From: Castanea sativa
Lineage: Eukaryota > Streptophyta > Magnoliopsida > Fagales > Fagaceae
Reading direction: 5' to 3'
Length of the DNA stretch: 64,000 bases
Assembly: GCF_040712315.1 (NCBI RefSeq)
Contig: NC_134015.1
Span: 52,677,464 to 52,741,463, forward strand
The notes under the pieces were generated by a model that was not told the DNA's origin, ran no database searches, and saw nothing but the letters and a program-made list of their open reading frames with translations. A program made the position numbers and the translations under genes. Position 1 is the stretch's first letter, and every line of letters starts with the position of its first letter. Below are positions 22,948 to 34,200 of this stretch, piece by piece.

Positions 22948-25900
22948 TCAAATAACAAAGCGAGTCATTTTGGGGTTCACAAGCTGTTCTAGGGTTGTTA
23001 ATACCTCTACCATTTTAGGTCTGAATTTAGCTTCAGTGCTTAGGCACTTCAAGGCAAGGGTGGCAACTGTATAGGCTCCTTTCTGGGGATACTGGCCCTC
23101 CAACTTTGTGTCCATAATTCGGAACAATCGTCTTTTGTCACGCAAATATGGTATTGCCCAGTTTACCAAAATCTGCTGAGTATCAACTTTTGTCCTATCA
23201 ATTACACGTCGTCCAGATAATAGTTCTAGTAACACAACCTCAAAACTGTAGACATCACTTTTTGCTGTCAGCCGACATGTATAATAAAGAAAACCCCAAA
23301 ACTATTAAGGTTGCGTTTGGAAAGTAAGTTTAAAGTTAACTTATTTTACTATTTAGCTTATTTTTGCTATTATTCATGGGTCCCATTACACTTTTTTATA
23401 CTATTTATGGATCCCACTGTACTATTTAGCTTAGTTTTTACTTTTATTTATAGTACTTTAAAATAAAATAAAAATCAGTTTTAGCTAAATAAGTTGTCCC
23501 AAACAGACTCTATAAATAAACAGAATGAGTTCATATTTCCATCCAATAGAGAGTTGAGCATTAGCAACATTCCACTTGAACTGAACACTTTTACTTGATA
23601 ATTCAGACATTATTTTTCTCAATATTATCCCCACAGACTTTCTTCTACTTCAACAAAGTGCTGAAAAATAAAAATAGTGACAAAAAAACTAATAGTTTCC
23701 ACTTCATATTCTTTGTGCTAAGTAATTACAACTATTAGATTTGGACATTACATTTCTACAATGCAACTTCAAGCGTTGGATTTTGTTTCTCTTTACACTT
23801 CTAAATAAAATTTTAAAAAAATATATTTATATAAGATCAATTTACTCCTAAAACAATATATATCCAATCCAATATATATTCAATCCAATGATCATTTTTT
23901 AATAGTACTAATAGTGCTTTACATGAATATTTTACGAACCTGTAGTAACATATTCAGATGCAGCATAGCCATGAGTGCCCGAGACTTGAGTAGATACATG
24001 AGTCCTATCACCAGTAGGACCCGCCTTTGCCAGCCCATAATCAGAAAGCTTAGCATTGAAATCCTGTATTCAGAATGCCCAATTATTTTAAAAAAAATGT
24101 TATCACCGTAACATTTTTACAACAAATCTTATGTTACAAGTTGTTATGGGTTGTTATTAATAGGGTAAAAATTTAATTTCAATGATAGGTTCAGATTAAA
24201 ACCAATAACAACTAACCACCTATGATTTATTATGAAAATGTTGTGGATGTAACACTTCTCATTATTTTAAATATATAATGTCGACACAAACAACTTCTCA
24301 AGAAATGGGCAAGGATTGGGTAACATGCACTGGATCCATTGGGAAATTGACATATAACAAATATTTGACATGTGTCAGAATGTTAACAGTTCTAGTGCAC
24401 ACTACACAAGAGCATGTTAGAATTATGATTAAGTGATTAAATTCAACATTTTCTATCGGCTTAAGCTCTTGGAATAATCGATAATTTAACGTAGTATCAA
24501 GGTAAGAGCACTTGGGGTTTGAGTCCATATGAAGGGGTGTTAAAATTATGGTTAAATGACTAAATTTATTATTTCCTAATGTTTAAACTTTTGGGATAAT
24601 ATATAATTTAACAGTGTACTAGTGTCCTCGCATACCGCATCTAATAGGATGTTAGAAGCCTTGAAGTCACGATATATGACTGGTGATTTGGCCTCATGAA
24701 GAAAACAGAGCCCTCTAGCAGCACCAGTGGCCACTTTGATCCTTATTTCCCAGGAAAGTGTTTGTGGCTCTCCTGTGGAACACAACATAGCATCAAGGAT
24801 CACAAACGATTCTCATGGCCACGCCAAGAACTTACATAATATCCTAACATTACATTTGAGAGCCTAACTGAGAGTTATATTATATTGCCAGAGTGGCGGC
24901 CTGAGTGTGTCAAGACACGGTTAGGAAAGAAAGATATTTAAAACTGCAAGAAATTTGAATTTATAATTTCACACAAAGAAAATGAAATAACAACTTTGAT
25001 ACCATATGAAAGTTTGAAAGACTGTGTATTAAACTATGTGATGATTTTGTGGGTTTGTTGATGATGGCTTGGCCAAAATCGAATTTAGCTTTGATACCAT
25101 GTAAAAGTTGTGTGATTATTTGTGATGATTGAATAATGAGCAGAAGCATGAAAGAGAGAGCACGTACAAAGGTGAAAGAGAGTGATTTAGCCTAACAGTT
25201 TACGTCCACAATGTGAAAGCCCTTAACGGCTACATATTGTATTAAACACTTGTGTTACAATAAATCTAATGTAGAAGGGGCAGAGCCGGGGGGTTAAGAG
25301 GGGGCAACTACACCCCCTAACTCCTTTAAAACTTTCTTAGCGATGGGCATATGAGAAAAGTTTGTTTGCTCTGATTCATTAGCATAGGAAAGAAACAAAA
25401 CAACACTTAGTAAAAGGAAAATTTTTTTGACACTGTCTTCCTCTTAAAAAAAATAAAAATAAATAAGAACATGGCACTGTAACAAAGGGAGCAAGGAGTT
25501 CCTTGACATGTCAAAGTCTCTTTATTTTTTTTTTTAATTTTTGACCAGCAAAGTTAACAAGTCAAAAGAAATTTTAGCTTTGGCTTGTCCCCACTTTTTC
25601 ACTAATATACTGTCATCGACTCATAACACTTTTGCCTTTTAATTTTAATTTTTTATTTAATTTATTTAAATGGTAAGAAATACAATAATTTTCACAATAG
25701 TTGAGTTAGTAAATTTTTACTTATTTACAATTGTCTATTTATTTTGTTATAAATATTTATTAATAATTTCAAATTAATTTTGCTCCCTTGAACTAAAATT
25801 CTGGCTCTGCCTTAGGGTTTATATACTAAAGAATACTTGAGTAACTCTAACCTAACATAAATTGACCTAAGATTAAAATGCTTATTCTAAAAGTACATGG

Positions 25901-27949
25901 GCCTAAAATTAGTTTGCCGCATTTGTGCCATAATATATCTAACATGATCTTTCAAGTTTACTTGGTAGTGATCAAAACTATCGAGCTTAGCAAATAATAA
26001 CTTAACAGGGTAATCTATTCCAAAATAGAAGATGACAGAATTTCTATGTTGGTCGACTTAACAGACATTGACATATGCTAATACTCTGTTTGGATGTCGT
26101 GAAAACTAGGAAGAAATTTGAGATTAAGCACTTTCTGCTACTTTGTTTAGAGGAACAAACATCTGAATTAGGCACCATAAACATTTAAACAGACTTTATT
26201 TTTTCTTTTTTTTCTCTAAGGAAACAAACAGATAAAAGACCTCATGTCTCATTATTATGAATGAGCATAAGCATCCAGTAATTAAGAATAAACATAAGTA
26301 GGACATACTTACTTTTAAATAGATGATTCTCTAAACTCCCTTTAGGCATGAACTGGTAGACCAAAAGCCGGTTCTCTCCCTCGAGGCAGTAGCCAATTAG
26401 CTTAACCAGATTTGGATGATGAAGTTGGCCAAAGTAATTAACTTCAGTCTAGAATTTGAGATACTATCAGTAATTATGCCATGAATAATAAGATTGCATA
26501 GAGGAGTCTAAACCCCCCAACCCCACCCAAAAAAAAAAAAAAAGAAGAAGATGAAAACAATAAGAAGAGACCTACCAACCACTTCTTGTGGCCTTGGAAA
26601 CGCTCAGATTTAAGCTTTTTGACAGCAACAGCCATTCCTGATCCTGGCTTTGTAGCTGAAAAATTGTATTCATCAATCCATCCTTTGAAAACATAACCAA
26701 ATCCTCCCTCACCAAGAAAACTGTCCGGGTGGAAATTTCTGGTGCTGTTCTTTAGCTCATTGAAAGTTAAGGCTTTCAGATTTGGAGATGATAATATTTC
26801 ACTTGAAGCATTGCTCTTGCCACTGAAAGATTGAATGGCCCGACCGGAAGGAGCTGATGAACGGTCGGTTCTGATTGAAAATTTTGGGACTCCTGATCGT
26901 GGTAAGGCAAGAAAGAGTTCGCAGTTGCTACTTCAACTCAAGAGCTAATCAATCTCAATCTTATACCTATTTTGGACTATTCCTTAAGTAGCTATATTTT
27001 AGTTCAAACTTCACTATATGCTAGAAACATCTTTTGATCTTAATACAAAATGCATTATGCTCTCATCTCATATTGTCCTTAGTTCATTTCCAGGAGTAAG
27101 TGCTGGTAAATGTAAACTATCAATTATCTTAAGTAAACCTTTCATCCGCCACTTTTTCCATTGCTTAGGGAATCATTAAGTGTGACTATGTTTTTATGGA
27201 TCCTATGTTTCTTTTAAATAATAAAATTCCATCCTGGTTTCTGTACATAAAATCACCATTTTTACATTTTGGAACATATGATGTGAAGACTCAAATTCAC
27301 ATGCTCACTGCTCAGTGGTGTTAGAGATATATGAGATATATGTCTAAGGATTGGGCTTGGGCCTAGGTTATTGGGCTAATATATTGTAATATATATATAA
27401 CAAGTGCCAACCAATTGTGAAATAAATATGAAAATCTTCTTAAAAATGATTTTGAAATCCAAAGCAATAACCAACTTTAGAAAGTCTTAAAGCATACAGC
27501 TAAATTAGATCCTTCAAACAGCTAATTTATGAAAATCACTCGCAAGGTAAACCAATAATGAAATATTAGATACATCTCTGATCAACCAGTTCCTACCCCC
27601 AAAAATAAGACTTACATAAAGGTTCGAACCCCCAAAAGAAAGAGTGGGATACTATGTACATTTGAGCCTAAACTATAATCGTTGAACAAGAACAGCAATG
27701 CAGAAACACCCAAAAAATGACCACCATTAGAATGACAAATTATCAAAGTAAGCAGACAGATATCGTAACTTCAAAACCCACCTCACCAAAAAAACTCACA
27801 TAAAGGGAAAAAAAAAACCAATATTTAATTGAAAATTCAGGCCAAAGCATTAACTACTACCAAAATAGAATTGATTATTAGTTACCAGAAGTGGCATGAG
27901 AGCTTTGAGCTGTATCTACTTTAGCTGAAGAATCTAGGCGGTTGCCCAT
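22948..27949 (-). CDS. PBL3-like: RLCK copy 1: PBL2/PBL3-like cytoplasmic kinase, splice acceptor of exon 6 mutated
   Basis: Six exons on the minus strand: 27949-27886, 26892-26576, 26448-26313, 24772-24636, 24063-23940 and 23276-22948; 368 codons without a stop. The opening ([17 protein letters not shown]) fits class VII receptor-like cytoplasmic kinases of the PBL2/PBL3 (APK2) type. Gly2 for myristoylation remains, but Arg replaces the usual palmitoylated Cys4. Kinase motifs in order: [38 protein letters not shown] instead of DFG (Asp kept), activation loop with HVSTQV, ASE instead of APE, SFEVV instead of SFGVV. The expected acceptor AG before GTCGGC is AT (23278-23277); an AG 12 nt inside would remove four residues in frame. 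These kinases relay pattern-receptor signals at the plasma membrane. It may be an altered functional gene or a young pseudogene. Confidence 0.8.
23309..23510. mobile_element. Tourist-like MITE in RLCK copy 1 intron 5
   Basis: GGTTGCGTTTGG at the left pairs with CCAAACAGACTC at the right. The interior repeats the local family signature (ACTATTTAGCTTATTTTTG, TTCATGGGTCCCA, TAGCTAAATAAG). Intron 5 of RLCK copy 2 lacks it at the corresponding place (about 57130), so it inserted after the duplication. The duplicated target is unclear (TAA left, TAT right). Confidence 0.65.
24103..24253. mobile_element. Small MITE in RLCK copy 1 intron 4
   Basis: Ends resemble inverted repeats: CGTAACATTTTTACAACAAAT at the left and ATGAAAATGTTGTGGATGTAAC at the right. 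The interior holds the partly inverted motifs TTGTTATGGGTTGTTATT and AATAACAACTAACCACC. A relative lies at 57550-57715 in copy 2. Confidence 0.5.
24415..24613 (+). mobile_element. TRIM (miniature LTR retrotransposon) candidate
   Basis: Two diverged direct repeats of about 76 bp (24415-24490 and 24538-24613) start TGTTA(G/A)AATTATG and end ATAATTTAAC(A). The gap of about 47 bp begins with GTAGTATCAAGG, similar to the initiator tRNA-Met primer site TGGTATCAGAGC, and ends with a purine tract GAAGGGG. This is the plan of a terminal-repeat retrotransposon in miniature. The flanking five bases (GAGCA, GTGTA) do not match well. It ends 22 bp from the splice donor of exon 4. Confidence 0.55.
24998..25944 (-). 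mobile_element. Copia LTR relic in RLCK copy 1 intron 3
   Basis: Intron 3 of RLCK copy 2 lacks this block: compare CTTTGATAC...TTTCAAGTTTAC here with TTTTGATATTTCAAGTTTGC at 58675. GCTTTGATACCA at about 25088-25099 is the reverse of an initiator tRNA-Met primer site. It abuts TGTAAAAGTTG (25100), and the block ends ATATCTAACA at 25944, giving TG...CA LTR limits for a minus-strand element whose body is missing. A hAT-like MITE is nested in the LTR. Confidence 0.5.
25277..25812. mobile_element. hAT-like MITE nested in the Copia LTR relic
   Basis: GGGGCAGAGCCGG at the left and CTGGCTCTGCC at the right are inverted repeats matching the GGCGGAGCCAG type of plant hAT MITE ends. The right side also has the common TTGAACTAAAATTC. 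An 8-bp duplication was not recognised. Confidence 0.55.
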
Positions 27950-29035
27950 AGGATATTTTCTCTCTCTCTTACAAGACACAATCTTTGCTTGCTATTCTTA
28001 GCAACAACACATCATGGATTAACATAAATCCTCGGAAGAAAAGGAAAAATGAAGGGAAAAAAAGGTGAATGACCCGGAAGTCTCCATGTGAAGCTAGTTT
28101 TGTTTGTCACTAACTTGGTGGAGATTACTGAAAATTACGTGAGAGAAAAATGGGTTTTGATCAAGAAAGACAGTGAGGAAGAGGAAGAAGAGTGAAGGAA
28201 ACTGAGGAGAAAACGCAGAGAAAGACACAACTTTTGCACGATTTCCCCCTTTTCTACGTTAAAGTGTGAACTACAGAAAGACCACGAAGAAGACCAAGCA
28301 GAGGAAGTATACCCTACTTGGAGGGTATATTTCCTCCTATTTGAACTTCTCCAATTCCCTCCCATATTTATTGGGATGCAAGACACGTTCACTTCAAAAA
28401 ACCTTTTTTTTTTTTTACATTGAAACCTAATGCAAAATAAATAATTTGATCTTTAAATTAAGACAGAATAGAATTTCTATTTTGTATCAAAAAATAAATA
28501 AAAGAAATGACCTCAAATTTCTCAAGATTTGCTTACTCAAGATAATTTACTCTTTTTTTCTTTTCCCATTTTGCAAATTTTTAATTGTAACAAATGTCTT
28601 TAAGACAATTGTTAATAAACCATTTTATGAAAGTTTTTATTTCACTTTTATGGGAAATTAAAAATAAAAAAAATAAAAAAAACCATCAACTTTTCCATAG
28701 GGAATCAGTTAACTTTTCCATAAAACCAAGGTGAAATGGATGATGAGAAACACATAATAATAGGTCTATACATTGGGTGTGTTTTAAGGGTTTGTTCGCT
28801 GTAAAATCATATAAATCCATTTTTATTTACACAAAGATCAAGAATCTATCTATGATCTTGGCAACGTTGTGCCAATGCTGGTGCATGGCCAAGGTGGTGG
28901 CAGGTCTGTTATGGGAAACTGTTGGCGGTTTGGTGCGTTTGAAACAGAGGTTGGTTGTTGAGAGAATAATAAATTTATTTATTTTTAGGTGGCTTGTTTC
29001 TTGCCTTTAGATATTTTATTTGACACATGTCTTGC
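27950..29035. other. 5' flank of RLCK copy 1 and adjoining intergenic DNA
   Basis: The first about 280 bp are similar to 63734-64000 upstream of RLCK copy 2 and probably hold the 5' UTR and promoter on the minus strand. No unambiguous TATA box was fixed. From 28400 to 29035 the sequence is AT-rich with no gene or repeat I could support. Confidence 0.45.
28301..28336. repeat. 15-bp inverted repeat upstream of RLCK copy 1
   Basis: GAGGAAGTATACCCT (28301-28315) and AGGGTATATTTCCTC (28322-28336) are reverse complements at 14 of 15 positions around a 6-nt loop. It lies about 350 bp upstream of the start codon. It could be a promoter palindrome or a chance structure. Confidence 0.6.
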
Positions 29036-29141
29036 ATCCGGATAAAAAATGAAGAGAATGAGAGAATTTTGAATGGGAGGAAAGCTGAACCCTTTTTCAT
29101 AAATTGAGTTCTACATCTCCAAATTTCTTATCCATATTTTT

Positions 29142-29496
29142 TATCAGAAAATCAAAGAATTAAAATTGAATATTCTCATTAATTAACCAGTATGACTACA
29201 GAACTATATATATACAATTGTATACAAGTGTGAACACAAAATAACTACCTAACAGAACTAATAGCCTACCACACGTGTTTAGCTACAAGACTAACAGAAA
29301 CTCTCACGTGTTGTCACTTAAGTAAACACCTAACTACACTAAGCTACATGCAGTATAGAAACTACTTCACACTGTCGTTTTGTCTATGCTCTGCTATTGA
29401 TATGTCTTCCCTGTGATCACTGCTATGACTTCTGATCTTGCTATGTTCTCCTCTGCTCTTGCTACTAATCCGGTTAACTTCATTTAAGCTCTGATA
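29142..29496 (-). repeat. Copia 3' LTR
   Basis: 355 bp, matching the two arms of the interrupted 5' LTR (33903-33981 and 37113-37417) with few changes. It contains an (AT)n run at about 29208-29216, the position where the 5' LTR was invaded by the viral sequence. Confidence 0.88.
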
Positions 29497-29499
29497 CTC

Positions 29500-32400
29500 C
29501 CCCTCAAGAGCAGCTGGTGTATGAATATTAAGCATTTCCAGTTTGCAAGTAAGATTTGAGAATTGATTATAACTTAAACCTTTGGTAAGCAAGTCAGCCA
29601 ATTGACAATTAGTTCTAACATGATTCAACTTAATTACCTTCTCTAAGACCTTGTCCCTCACCACATGGCAGTCTATCTCTATGTGTTTTGTTCTCTCATG
29701 GAAAATTGGATTGGATCCAATGTGAAGTGCAACTTGACTGTCACAAAATAGCAAAGCCTCTTTGTCATGATTCACTCCTATGTCCTTAAGGAAATACAAG
29801 ATCCACACTATTTCACATGTTGCTACAGCCATGGATCTATACTCAGCCTCTGCTAAAGACCTTGAAACTGTAGATTGCTTCTTGGACTTCCAAGACACCA
29901 AAGAATCACCAATAAAGATGTTGTAGCCAATCACAGATCTCCTAGTATCAGGGCATGCAACCCAATCTACATCTGCAAATCCTTTCAAATGTAAATTTGT
30001 ACTAAAAAAAAACATAAGACCTTTGCCTGGTTCTCCTTTTAGATATTGCAACACCCTGTGTGCTGCATCCAGATGAGGTCTTCTAGGCTTGGCCATGAAG
30101 TGACTGAGTCTGTGGACAGCAAAAGTTACATCAGGTCTTGTAATTGTTAAGTACAAAAGTCTGCCCACAAGTCTTTTGTAATGACTATGATCCTTGAGCT
30201 CTTCCCCCTTAAACTTGCTTAACTTCAGATTATGCTCCATAGGCGTTTTAGCACACTTACAGCCAAGCAGTCCAACATCATTCAGTAATTCAAGGGTGTA
30301 CTTCCTTTGACAAAGGGCAATTCCTTTGTCTGACCTGGCAACCTCTAAGCCAAGAAAATATTTCAAGTCAGCTAAGTCCTTAAGCTTAAATTTCTCATCT
30401 AACATGACCTTCTACTTCAGCGTTGTCATTGCAAGCTATTAACACATCATCCACATAGACCAAAAGAACCATGAAAAGGTCACCATGTCTTCTAGTAAAC
30501 AATGAGTAATCAGCCTTGGACTGACAGACACCATTTTAGCTATTGGAGAAAAAGTTTCAAAGTAATCAACACCCTTCATTTGAGTGAAGCCCTTAGCTAC
30601 CAATTTGGCCTTGTATCTCTTTACTAAACCATCATCTTTATATTTGATTGTGTAGACCCATTCGCAGCCAATTGGCTTCTTGCCAGCAGGCAAAGGGGTC
30701 AAAGTCCAGGTATTATTAGCTTCAAGAGCTACTATTTCAGCAGCCATGACAGCTTGCCATTGGGGATCAGACACAACTTGGTAGTAAAATTGAGGTTCAA
30801 CAAGAGAGGAAATAGCACAACAAAGGTCTTATATGAAGGGGAGAGGTGTTGATAAGAAACATGGGAAGAAAGGGGATGAGAAGTACCTGAATGAGATGAG
30901 TGCATAGGCTGATCAGTAGCAACTTGATTGCAATGGAACTCCTGCAGATAAGATGGTCTTTTAACAGACCTAGAAGATCTTCTAAAAGGAAAGGGGTCAG
31001 CAATAGGTTCAAGAGGTGCTTCTGGTAGGTCATCAAGAAAGTCATCATCAAGAATGTGATGAACTTGAATGATGGAATCAAAAGAAAGAATAGGGGTAGA
31101 ATGACTGGGCATAATAGGATCATCATGCAAAGGAGGAATAGAAGGAACACAAGGCAAGGGCAAAGGAATGGCAGGTAGGGAACTATTGGATGAAGAAGCA
31201 TAAGGAAAGACAAACTCATGAAACACTACATCGCTGGAGATAAAAACAGAATGAGTGTCAAGATCAAAAAGTTTATAACCCTTGACATTACAAGGATAAC
31301 GAAGAAAAACACATCTTCTTGCCCTTGGTGAGAATTTGGTTCTAGATTGTGCAATAGTAGAAGCAAAACATAGGCAGCCAAAGACTTTGAGATGATCTAA
31401 TTTGGTGTCTTATGAAACAAGAGTTCAAAAGGTGTTTTATCATTCAACAAGGGAGAGAGAAGTCTATTTATAAGATATGCAGCAGTCAAAACACAATCAC
31501 CCCAAAACTGAAGGAGTACTTATGATTGAATCTGCAATGCCCTTGCAATGGAAAGAAGGTGTTGGTGTTTTCTCTCCACAACATAATTTTATTGTGGAGT
31601 ATAAACACTACTGTGCTGATGTATAATACCATGAGAATTAAAGAAATCAGGCATGGCAAACTCTTTGGCATTATCAGTTCTAATGGATTTTATGTTTTGA
31701 CCAAATTGAGTAACAACCATAATGTAAAAGGACTGAAACAAAAATCTGACATCAAATTTAGATTTCATTAAGAATAACCAAGTTGCTCGGGTTGCATCAT
31801 CAACAATTGTTAGGAAATATTTGAAACCATCTAAAGTAGGAACAGAATAAGGACCCCACACATCCATATGAACCAAATCAAAAGCACAAGCACTGATGTT
31901 ATTATTAAAAGGAAAAGGTAATCTCTTACGTTTGGCCATAGGACAAACTTGACAAGTCTTATTACAAGGAGACTGTAAAGAAGGTATATGATGACCTAAA
32001 AGTCTAAGCTTGAGATCAGAAGGATGACCTAATCTTGCATGCCAAAGATGAGAAGAAGAAGGACTTGTAGTTGCAGAATTGGCTGCAGAGAAAGGATGAA
32101 AAATAGCAGCATGAAATTTGTGATTGATCAAGTAATCAGCAAGTGAAGAAAAAGAGATGTGCTGGAGAGTATCACACTGCAACAAGTACAACCCATCAAC
32201 AGCCTTGCCCACCCCAATCGTTTTCCAAGATAAAAGGTCCTAGATAAAACAATAAGTGGAGAGGAAAACAAGACAATAAGGTTGAGAAAGTGTAAGAGTA
32301 TTAATAGATAGCAAGTTAAAGCTAAAGGATGGAACACAAAGAACATTATGGAGAGTAAGTGAAGAAGAAAGAACAACAGTCCCAATGTGAGTAACTTGGG

Positions 32401-33736
32401 CTAATTCCCCATTAGGTAAGTGAACCAAGGACTACATGGTAGCAGTAATTGAAGTCAACATATCAACTAAACAAACAAAATGGTCAGTAGCTCCAGTATC
32501 CAACACCCAAGTCCTTTTGTCATAAGCCCTTCTATTTACTACTTGGGCAAAGAAAACACTATGAGATAAGTCAATACCTGACATACGAACACTAGCAGAG
32601 GCAGAAGATGATGCTACATTGGCCATTGGAGTCTCTTTGGGTGAAGTTGAAGCTACTGCAAGAGATGAAGTGGAAGCCCCAAACAAAGCAAGAAGTTGTT
32701 GGCATTGCTCAGGAGTAAAAGCAGAATTCTGGTGATGCAATGGTGAAGTAGTGGGCAAAACATCTGAAGAGACTTGATGAGCCATAGGAGGTCTATTCTT
32801 GAACTTAAACCCAGGTGGAAAGCCATGCTTCTTATAGCACTTATCCACTGTATGACCAGTTTTGCCACAGAAAGTACAAGTTGGTCTCTCTTTCCCTTTG
32901 CCGCCAGAATTACCAAGATTTGGACCAAGATGTTCATTGGACAATTTAACAACTAGAGCAGTGGAATCAACCTTAGCAACAGAGGCATTAGGCACTGATC
33001 TTTGTGTCTCTTCTTGAATTAACAAGGAGTACACCATACTAAGAGATGGAATAGGATCCATAAGCAAGACTTGAGATCTAACTTGGGAGAAAGAATCTTT
33101 CAATCCCATTAAAAATTTTACCACAGACTCTCTCACTTGCAGATCAGTAAGCCTCTTATTAATATTGCAAATACATTTGCCATAAGTACATGAAGGAAAT
33201 GGACTAAGGTTTTGTAATTGGTCCCAAAACACCTTCAACTGAGTAAAGAAATTAGTGACAGACATCTCACCTTGGTGAAGCTCTGTAATGTCCTTTTGAA
33301 GATTGAAAATTCTAGGTCCATTAGTCTAAGCAAAACGATTCTTCAAGTCATTCCAAATTTCCAAAGCAGTGTCTTCATAAATGATGCTTGCCTGTAGCTT
33401 TGGTGAAACTGAATTGGTCAGCCATGTGCCAACCATGTTGTCACACCTTATCTAAGCTTGCACATTCGAAGGAGTAGATACCAATGATGATGAGAGAGTC
33501 AAAGTCCCATCAATGAACCCTAATTTGTTCTTGGTGAGCAAAGCTTTTCTCACTGCACGAGCCCAAGCTGCGTAATTTTCTCCACCTATTAAAGGTTGTG
33601 TGACAAGAACTAGACTTGGATTTTCTGCATGATGCAAGAACAAAGGGTCGTCCATTAGAGAATCTTGTGTGGAAGGAGATTGAGTCACAGACGTTGAAGC
33701 ATTTGTAGAACCATTTGCATTTGCAGTGGAAGCCAT
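29500..33736 (-). pseudogene. Copia gag-pol, broken
   Basis: From ATG at 33736 on the minus strand: gag with LIGGENYAAWARAVRKAL and a CX2CX4HX4C zinc knuckle (CTFCGKTGHTVDKC, about 32840-32880); protease WVLDTGATDHF (about 32480-32510); GAG-pre-integrase and integrase core (HARLGHPS, DVWGPY, IRTDNAKEF; 32200-31500); reverse transcriptase start ([24 protein letters not shown]) and YVDD box (about 30450); RNase H ([38 protein letters not shown]). In-frame stops occur near 33453 and 33330 in gag. Frame changes occur between the integrase pieces, and the reverse transcriptase lacks the segment between SPIAKMV and the region before YVDD (junction about 30520-30540). Confidence 0.85.
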
Positions 33737-33890
33737 AATTGGTAAACAAAGAAGAAATTTCTCACAAACACAAAGACATTTCTCAAGAAACACAATTTTC
33801 TCAAGAAACAGAGAGAGATTTTCTTGGGAAAATTGGAAAGTAAAACTGAAACTAAAAGGAAAGCAAAACCCTACAGGAATTTGGGAATTT

Positions 33891-33902
33891 GCTTTGATAC
33901 CA
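33891..33902 (-). promoter_or_regulatory. Copia primer-binding site, initiator tRNA-Met type
   Basis: TGGTATCAAAGC on the minus strand directly follows the 5' LTR. It differs at one base from the usual TGGTATCAGAGC complement of initiator tRNA-Met. Confidence 0.85.
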
Positions 33903-33981
33903 TATCAGAAAATCAGAGAATTAAAACTGAATATTCTCATTAATTAACCAGTATGACTACAGAACTATATATATATATAGA

Positions 33982-34200
33982 GAGTTCTCACGCTCCGGAC
34001 GAGGAGTAAGGAACGACTCTTGTATGGCCAACGCGTTCAGCATGTTGTTTGTGCGGTACCAGGTTTGATCCTTACGTCGGTAGCTAGCTCTAAAGGCATT
34101 GCTGACGGCGGCCCAAGCGGGGTTTTTTGTAATGATTGTAATGCCGGCGCCTTGAAATACAAGTATGCTCCCCCGTCTAAGTCTTGTTGAGCCTTTTGGT
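33982..34200 (-). other. GC-richer segment at the 3' end of the viral insertion, origin unclear
   Basis: Next to the protease, in a different frame, about 200 bp encode segments such as VFQGAGITIITKNPAWAAV and SYRRKDQTWYRTNNML. It could be a downstream viral gene brought next to the protease by deletion of the polymerase, or unrelated DNA. The junction lies near 34190-34210. I do not recognise a domain. Confidence 0.4.
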
